Shown: positions 6,953-10,647 of the stretch, one piece after another
How positions within the stretch are numbered: the first letter of the stretch is position 1
How the letters are laid out: every line of letters starts with the position of its first letter
Assembly: GCA_002337925.1 (NCBI GenBank)
Contig: DDHB01000066.1
Span: 27,453-38,099 of the forward strand
From: Sporomusaceae bacterium UBA1887
Lineage (GTDB): Bacteria; Bacillota; Negativicutes; Sporomusales; DSM-15969
DNA length: 10,647 bases
Direction: 5' to 3'
Made by a program: the position numbers and the translations under genes
The notes under the pieces: generated by a model
Databases searched by the model: none
Told to the model about the DNA's origin: nothing
What the model saw: the letters and a program-made list of their open reading frames with translations, nothing else

Positions 6953-7119
6953 ATCTAATTCGCTCCTTTCGCCTTAACTATCTAATTAATTCGACAATTC
7001 CTTTAAAATTACCTGCAATAAAATAAGATTGCCTGTATTCCCAGCGCCTGCAGCAACCTCAGCATTCTCAGCCGCTGCAAATCCAGTGGAAATAAGACAA
7101 CCTTATAAAATGACAAATT
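6953..7119. other. murB to beta-CASP gap, no gene found
   Basis: This 167-base gap has no clear terminator or promoter, so read-through from murB into the beta-CASP gene is possible. Its middle (about 7030-7080) is richer in GC and in CTG/CAG-like triplets than its flanks. Two minus-strand frames stay open across it, but neither has a canonical start with a ribosome binding site. Confidence 0.5.
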
Positions 7120-8043
7120 TTATTCGCCTATGACACGCACTTCCGGGTGTAAGTCTACGCCAAATTTTTCGTGAACCCGGTGTTGTACTTCTTTTATTAA
7201 AGAAAGTACATCATTGGCAGTGGCGTTGCCGGCATTAACAATAAAACCGGCATGCTTTTCCGAAACCTGGGCACCGCCGATTTTTAACCCCTTCAAACCG
7301 GTCTGTTCAATTAACGTACCAGCAAAGTAACCGGGCGGTCGTTTAAAAGTACTGCCGGCACTGGGCATTTCCAGCGGCTGTTTACTTTCCCGTTTAGCGG
7401 TTAAATCAATCATTTTACGGCCGATTTCATTTCTTTGTCCGGGGATTAGCGACAATTCTATTTCACAGATAATACAGCCGTTATCCTGAAAGACGCTGTG
7501 ACGATACGTAAAATGAATTTTTTCACTGGAGAATCGCCGAATGTTTCCATCAGGGCAAACGGCAGTCACAGCACTGACAACACTGCTGATTTCACCGTCA
7601 TACGCACCGGCATTCATGAAAACAGCTCCACCAATACTGCCTGGGATACCGATGGCAAACTCCAAGCCTGTCAGTTGCTGCTTTAATGCATATTCCGATA
7701 CATCGGCTAATGTAGCCCCCGCACCAGCAATAATAGTAGAACCTTGGTGGCGGATATAGCCCATGTGTTCATCAAATTTAAGAACAACCCCGCGAATCCC
7801 TTTATCTCTTACTAACACATTAGAGCCGTTGCCTAAAATAGTTACAGCCATGTTACAAGTAATAGCTGCTTCAAGTACCGCTGCAGCTTCCGGTGCAGAA
7901 GCAGGCTGAATTAAGAAATCGGCAGGACCACCAATCTTAAACGTAGTGTGCCGCGACATTGGCTCATCAATATGCAACCGTTCCCTGGGAACAATTGACT
8001 GTACTTTAGTAAAGAAATCTTGTTCATACTCAGTCTTTTGCAA
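7120..8043 (-). CDS. murB: UDP-N-acetylenolpyruvoylglucosamine reductase MurB
   Basis: MurB is the FAD enzyme that reduces UDP-GlcNAc-enolpyruvate to UDP-N-acetylmuramate with NADPH, the second committed step of peptidoglycan synthesis, in the cytoplasm. From the TTG start it has 307 residues, close to the B. subtilis enzyme. FAD-binding motifs are TTFKIGGPAD (33-42), LGNGSNVLVRD (70-80) and GIPGSIGGAVFMNAGAYDG (132-150). Active-site motifs are YRHS (180-183), PSAGSTFKRP (227-236, S231 the likely proton donor), AGFIVN (265-270) and HPEVR (299-303, E301). This is the type IIb layout. Start: TTG at 8043 has AAGGA (8054-8058) ten bases upstream and overlaps the ylbF-family gene by 14 bases. An in-frame ATG at 8091 would add 16 residues, overlap by 62 bases, and has no good site. 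Probably co-transcribed with the gene before it. Confidence 0.95.
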   Translation of the reverse strand: MQKTEYEQDFFTKVQSIVPRERLHIDEPMSRHTTFKIGGPADFLIQPASAPEAAAVLEAAITCNMAVTILGNGSNVLVRDKGIRGVVLKFDEHMGYIRHQGSTIIAGAGATLADVSEYALKQQLTGLEFAIGIPGSIGGAVFMNAGAYDGEISSVVSAVTAVCPDGNIRRFSSEKIHFTYRHSVFQDNGCIICEIELSLIPGQRNEIGRKMIDLTAKRESKQPLEMPSAGSTFKRPPGYFAGTLIEQTGLKGLKIGGAQVSEKHAGFIVNAGNATANDVLSLIKEVQHRVHEKFGVDLHPEVRVIGE

Positions 8044-8380
8044 AAATATCCATTCCTTCGGCGATTGAATCGCCAAGAATTTTGTACACATCAGCCATCA
8101 CCCGCTGAAACCGCATATGGGCCTGTAAAAAATCACGAGCTGCCGGATTAAAAGAAATAAGCTCAGCCATTTTTTGCAGTTGCGCCATTTTCTCTTTGTC
8201 TTCTCCCTTACCGGCCATTCTTTCATATTCTATTTCCATCTGGCGTGCTAAAAAATCTTTAATCATTTTTTTAGCGGGACCGTCACTGTCAATTGCTTTT
8301 TTTACAGTAAGAAATTGCTGATATTCACTGCTGCTCTGCAATGCTCGTGCTAACTCATGAGCTTTATCATAGCTATTCAT
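8030..8380 (-). CDS. YlbF/YmcA-family protein
   Basis: A 116-residue all-helical, charged protein of the YlbF/YmcA family (Com_YlbF). In B. subtilis YlbF, YmcA and YaaT form a complex that affects RNase Y-dependent mRNA maturation and, through it, competence, sporulation and biofilm formation. The sequence shows the family pattern: AHELARALQSSSEYQQFLTVKKAIDSD near the N-terminus, then FLARQMEIEYERM, a lysine/glutamate-rich turn, and FNPAARDFLQAHMRFQRVMADVYKILGDSIAEG. The start at 8380 has GGAGGG (8385-8390) four bases upstream; the longer in-frame opening at 8431 lies inside a hairpin and has no such site. It runs into murB with an overlap. Which paralogue (YlbF, YmcA or YheA-like) cannot be settled by eye. 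Confidence 0.85.
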   Translation of the reverse strand: MNSYDKAHELARALQSSSEYQQFLTVKKAIDSDGPAKKMIKDFLARQMEIEYERMAGKGEDKEKMAQLQKMAELISFNPAARDFLQAHMRFQRVMADVYKILGDSIAEGMDIFAKD

Positions 8381-8416
8381 AAGACCCTCCATATTACACC
8401 ATATATAGTATGCTTT

Positions 8417-8439
8417 CCCTAAGAATTTCATTCTTAGGG
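8417..8439 (-). other. 10-bp perfect hairpin upstream of the ylbF-family gene
   Basis: Arms 8417-8426 and 8430-8439 (CCCTAAGAAT and complement) with a three-base loop. It lies 16 bases after the stop of the endonuclease IV-like gene. No T-run follows on either strand, so it is not a standard terminator; an mRNA processing or stability element, or a weak transcript end, is as likely. AT-rich TACTATATAT just downstream could hold a -10 box for the next gene. Confidence 0.45.
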
Positions 8440-8454
8440 CTTCTATTGTCTCGC

Positions 8455-9309
8455 CTACTTCAACAATCGCTGGTAGAATTCCTGCATTATTTTGGCATCA
8501 GCCGCCTGCGTACCTGCCGACTCACAAATAATGCGCGGTGTATAGCCGCGCTCGGCAATCAATTCCAGTAGCGGCTCATGGGGCGGCCCGTAAGGATCCT
8601 GAAAGGTCCAATGACGTTTTTCTCCTGCTTTTGTATATTCAATACGGCTGAAATGAATATGCAATTTACTGGCAGACTCTAAACCAAGCACTTCCCCAAT
8701 CCGGTCAAATACAGCCGCATATTCAGACTTTGCCGTGTACCCACCGCAGGTAACCGCATGCATATGCCCAAAGTCAACCGCTGGCCTAACTTGGCGGGAC
8801 ATCTTACAAAGTTCCAAAACCTCTTCCAACTTACTGCCAAGCTGATTTTGCTTACCCATCGTTTCAGGTGCCAGGTCAATATCATTCAAGCCCCGTTTTT
8901 CAGCTTCCTCCAGTACAACAGCAAATAATGTTTTCGCTCTCTCCATTGCTTTTTCTCTATTCATCTTGCCTGGCCCGCCAATATGAAAAATAACGCGGTC
9001 AGCTCCCATCCAGCGGGCCACTTCCAAGGACTGCAAAAAATGCTTAATCGTATTAGCAGCTGTAGTTTCATCTTCTGTGGCAAGGCTAATATAGTAGGGG
9101 CCATGAATGCTTAAACTGATTTTATTATCCGCTGCATTTTGTCCGATCAGGCGAGCCGTATCTTCCCGTACTCTAGCGCCCCGGCTGCACTGATACTCAT
9201 AAGCATTCAAACCTAAGTCTGAAAGCCATGCCGGCAGCTGAGCCGAGGCTTTATAACCGGCCGCATAAAAAGCATCTGAGTTGCCGGCTGTACCAAATTC
9301 TGCGAACAT
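8455..9309 (-). CDS. Endonuclease IV-like TIM-barrel protein (AP endonuclease family 2)
   Basis: A 284-residue protein of the xylose-isomerase-like TIM-barrel superfamily, closest by motif to endonuclease IV (Nfo), which cuts DNA 5' to abasic sites with three zinc ions. Ligand-like residues appear in order: H69 (SIHGPYY), H109 (FHIGGPGK), E149 (LAPETMGK), D179 and H182 (VDFGHMHA), H217 or H219 (LHIHFS), H233 (KRHWTF) and E263 (CESAG). At the place of the Nfo aspartate two residues before the last histidine there is K231, so the third metal site may be changed. A repair role is inferred from family and could be wrong. Start: ATG at 9309 has AGGTGA (9314-9319) four bases upstream; ATG at 9327 has none. 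It follows trmL by 36 bases, probably in one transcript. Confidence 0.82.
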   Translation of the reverse strand: MFAEFGTAGNSDAFYAAGYKASAQLPAWLSDLGLNAYEYQCSRGARVREDTARLIGQNAADNKISLSIHGPYYISLATEDETTAANTIKHFLQSLEVARWMGADRVIFHIGGPGKMNREKAMERAKTLFAVVLEEAEKRGLNDIDLAPETMGKQNQLGSKLEEVLELCKMSRQVRPAVDFGHMHAVTCGGYTAKSEYAAVFDRIGEVLGLESASKLHIHFSRIEYTKAGEKRHWTFQDPYGPPHEPLLELIAERGYTPRIICESAGTQAADAKIMQEFYQRLLK

Positions 9310-9345
9310 AGCATCACCTGAATTCATAAATATTGTCGGTTACCA

Positions 9346-9807
9346 TTACCTGAGGCCAGCGAATTGCAGCTGCCGCAGCCCCTCGTACGCTACTATGGAA
9401 GCAGCATTGGATAAATTTAATGAGCGCGCATCTTCCACCATCGGTATACGAATGCAATTATTCCGGTTAGTGTCAAGTATCCACTCTGGCAATCCCGCTG
9501 TCTCTTTGCCAAATACGAGCATGTCTCCAGGCTGGTATTGTACATCGGTGTGCAAACGGGCCGCTTTAGTTGTATTGAAATAAAAACTATGATCTTGATA
9601 AAGCTCCATTACTTGCTGAAAATTATCATGGTAATGTATTTTTACCAAATGCCAGTAATCCAATCCGGCTCTTTTTAAATAGCGGTCATCAACAGAAAAT
9701 CCTAAGGGCTTAACCAAGTGCAGCTCACACCCCGTAGCTGCACAAAGCCTTGATATGTTGCCCGTATTTCCCGGGATCTCCGGTTCGACCAGCACAATAT
9801 GTAACAT
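9346..9807 (-). CDS. trmL: tRNA (cytidine(34)-2'-O)-methyltransferase TrmL
   Basis: TrmL is a SPOUT-class methyltransferase that uses S-adenosylmethionine to methylate the 2'-OH of the wobble base (C34 or cmnm5U34) in tRNA-Leu. At 153 residues it matches the minimal TrmL/YibK size, a single knotted domain without an RNA-binding extension. Motif 1 is EPEIPGNTGNISRLCAATG (8-26), motif 2 is LVFGKETAGLP (97-107), and motif 3 is IPMVEDARSLNLSNAASIVAYE (121-142), which forms the knot and SAM pocket. The ATG at 9807 has GAGGTGA (9814-9820) six bases upstream. A perfect TATAAT lies just ahead (9837-9832), so the gene probably starts the transcript that continues into the endonuclease IV-like gene. 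Confidence 0.95.
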   Translation of the reverse strand: MLHIVLVEPEIPGNTGNISRLCAATGCELHLVKPLGFSVDDRYLKRAGLDYWHLVKIHYHDNFQQVMELYQDHSFYFNTTKAARLHTDVQYQPGDMLVFGKETAGLPEWILDTNRNNCIRIPMVEDARSLNLSNAASIVAYEGLRQLQFAGLR

Positions 9808-9831
9808 GTTCGATCACCTCGTACGATATGT

Positions 9832-9837
9832 ATTATA
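9832..9837 (-). promoter_or_regulatory. -10 box of a likely trmL promoter
   Basis: A perfect TATAAT reads toward trmL, 24 bases before its start codon. No good -35 box lies 16-18 bases upstream (TAAGAT is the nearest), so the promoter is weak, or the match is chance in an AT-rich gap. Confidence 0.4.
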
Positions 9838-9840
9838 CAA

Positions 9841-9883
9841 TTTTTTCTAAAAATATCTTAGCTGTACCATGCAGCAAACAGCT
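9841..9883 (-). terminator. Weak terminator candidate behind the EamA gene
   Basis: A 6-bp stem (AGCTGT/ACAGCT, 9860-9865 and 9878-9883) with a 12-base loop is followed on the minus strand by AAGATATTTTTAG. The stem is short and the T-run begins late, so read-through into trmL is possible. A small palindrome (GCTGC/GCAGC, 9898-9910) covers the EamA stop codon. Confidence 0.3.
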
Positions 9884-9901
9884 GATAACACGAACTTGCT
9901 G

Positions 9902-10647
9902 CTAAGCAGCATTCTTATTTTCCTCGGGTTCTTTACTTTCAGTCTGAATCAGCAAGACTGCTGCCAGCACGAAACTCCCTCCCACTATTTGCAATAGCCC
10001 CATATTTTCCCCTAAGGCAGCATAAGCAACTGCCGCCGCTATTGCAGGTTCCAAACAAGCAATAATTCCGACACTGGTGGGTGATAGAAAACGCATGCCG
10101 GTAAAATAAAGCAAGAAGGGTAATACCGTTGAAAAAACGGCTACGTACCAAAACATATACCAATGCTCAACCGTTATACTGCCTGGCTCCCATAAGCCTG
10201 GCAGCAATATCCACCACATCAATGCACCGAAGCCAAAAGAATAAGCAGCTGCTGTCAGCGGATGGTAATTGCGTACAGCCCGCCGGCCGTATATCGTACA
10301 AAAAGCCATAAAAAATGCTGACCCTACTCCACTTATTATACCCATCCAGCTCAATCCTGCAACTTCCCCGGAATTAAGTAAAATAAAGAGTCCGCCCAAC
10401 ATAGCCAGTAATACTGCCCCTGTCCGGCGGAGTGTAAGTTTCTCTTTTTCCCATAGGACAGCATATGCAGCCATCAGAATTGGCGACATATATTGAAGAA
10501 AAACTGCGGTCGCCACGTTTGTAAGGCTAATAGTAAAGAAATAAGAGAATTGCATAAAAGCCATTCCTCCCATTCCTAATACAGCAAAATAAGGAATATC
10601 CCTGCGGCTGATCACTAACAAATGCCGGTTATAACAAGCTATCCCCG
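9902..10647 (-). CDS. EamA/DMT-superfamily permease, C-terminal part (cut by right edge)
   Basis: An inner-membrane transporter of the drug/metabolite superfamily with EamA domains. Members export amino acids, metabolites or drugs; the substrate cannot be read from sequence. The frame stays open to the window's right edge (247 codons visible), so the TTG at 10621 is internal and about 50 N-terminal residues are missing against the usual 290-300. The visible part holds the end of the first EamA repeat (YFFTISLTNVATAVFLQYMSPILMAAYAVL) and the complete second repeat (from WMGIISGVGSAFFMAF to LLQIVGGSFVLAAVLLI), about eight hydrophobic segments in all. The motif FLSPTSVGIIACLEPAIAAAVAY is typical of the family's second repeat. 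It ends in a charged tail (TESKEPEENKNAA). Its promoter is outside the window. Confidence 0.88.
   Translation of the reverse strand, partial: GIACYNRHLLVISRRDIPYFAVLGMGGMAFMQFSYFFTISLTNVATAVFLQYMSPILMAAYAVLWEKEKLTLRRTGAVLLAMLGGLFILLNSGEVAGLSWMGIISGVGSAFFMAFCTIYGRRAVRNYHPLTAAAYSFGFGALMWWILLPGLWEPGSITVEHWYMFWYVAVFSTVLPFLLYFTGMRFLSPTSVGIIACLEPAIAAAVAYAALGENMGLLQIVGGSFVLAAVLLIQTESKEPEENKNAA

Noticed and set aside
1..10647. Mobile elements, prophage, defence systems, CRISPR arrays, tRNA or rRNA genes
   Set aside because: No transposase, integrase or nuclease cassette, no regular repeats, and no tRNA- or rRNA-like segments were seen; the content is ordinary core genes in one direction.

Overview
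The window looks like a chromosomal housekeeping stretch from a low-to-mid GC member of the Bacillota (Firmicutes). I infer this from strong Shine-Dalgarno sites of the AGGAGGTGA type and from Firmicutes-style genes (sepF, a ylbF-family gene, a bacterial beta-CASP metallo-beta-lactamase nuclease). The oxygen-sensitive form of IlvD fits an anaerobe. A Negativicutes/Sporomusa-like host is my guess from the general look of the proteins, not something the sequence proves. All nine protein genes lie on the minus strand, so transcription runs from the right edge to the left. I see no mobile element, CRISPR array, tRNA or rRNA, and no gap between genes exceeds about 170 bases.

Layout in transcription order. 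At the right edge is the 3' part of an EamA/DMT-family permease (9902-10647, cut by the window). Next come trmL (a tRNA wobble-base 2'-O-methyltransferase) and, 36 bases on, an endonuclease IV-like TIM-barrel protein. After a short hairpin-bearing gap come a ylbF-family gene and murB, which overlap by 14 bases if murB uses the TTG start I favour. A 167-base gap leads to a beta-CASP metallo-beta-lactamase. It ends in a 20-bp perfect hairpin, after which ilvD stands alone. Then comes typA/bipA, with a strong promoter just behind ilvD and a terminator-like hairpin between that promoter and the typA ribosome binding site. typA ends in a strong terminator, followed by sepF, a 15-bp perfect hairpin, and the N-terminal 272 codons of a CitA/DcuS-type sensor histidine kinase that runs off the left edge.

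The genes cover translation and RNA (typA, trmL, the beta-CASP enzyme, possibly ylbF), envelope and division (murB, sepF), branched-chain amino-acid synthesis (ilvD), DNA repair (the TIM-barrel protein) and sensing/transport (kinase, EamA). They do not form one pathway, and I found no convincing new multi-gene system. The points most worth a second look are the promoter-then-terminator order in front of typA, a probable CTG start codon for the sensor kinase, a changed metal ligand in the endonuclease IV-like protein, and the TTG start and overlap of ylbF with murB.
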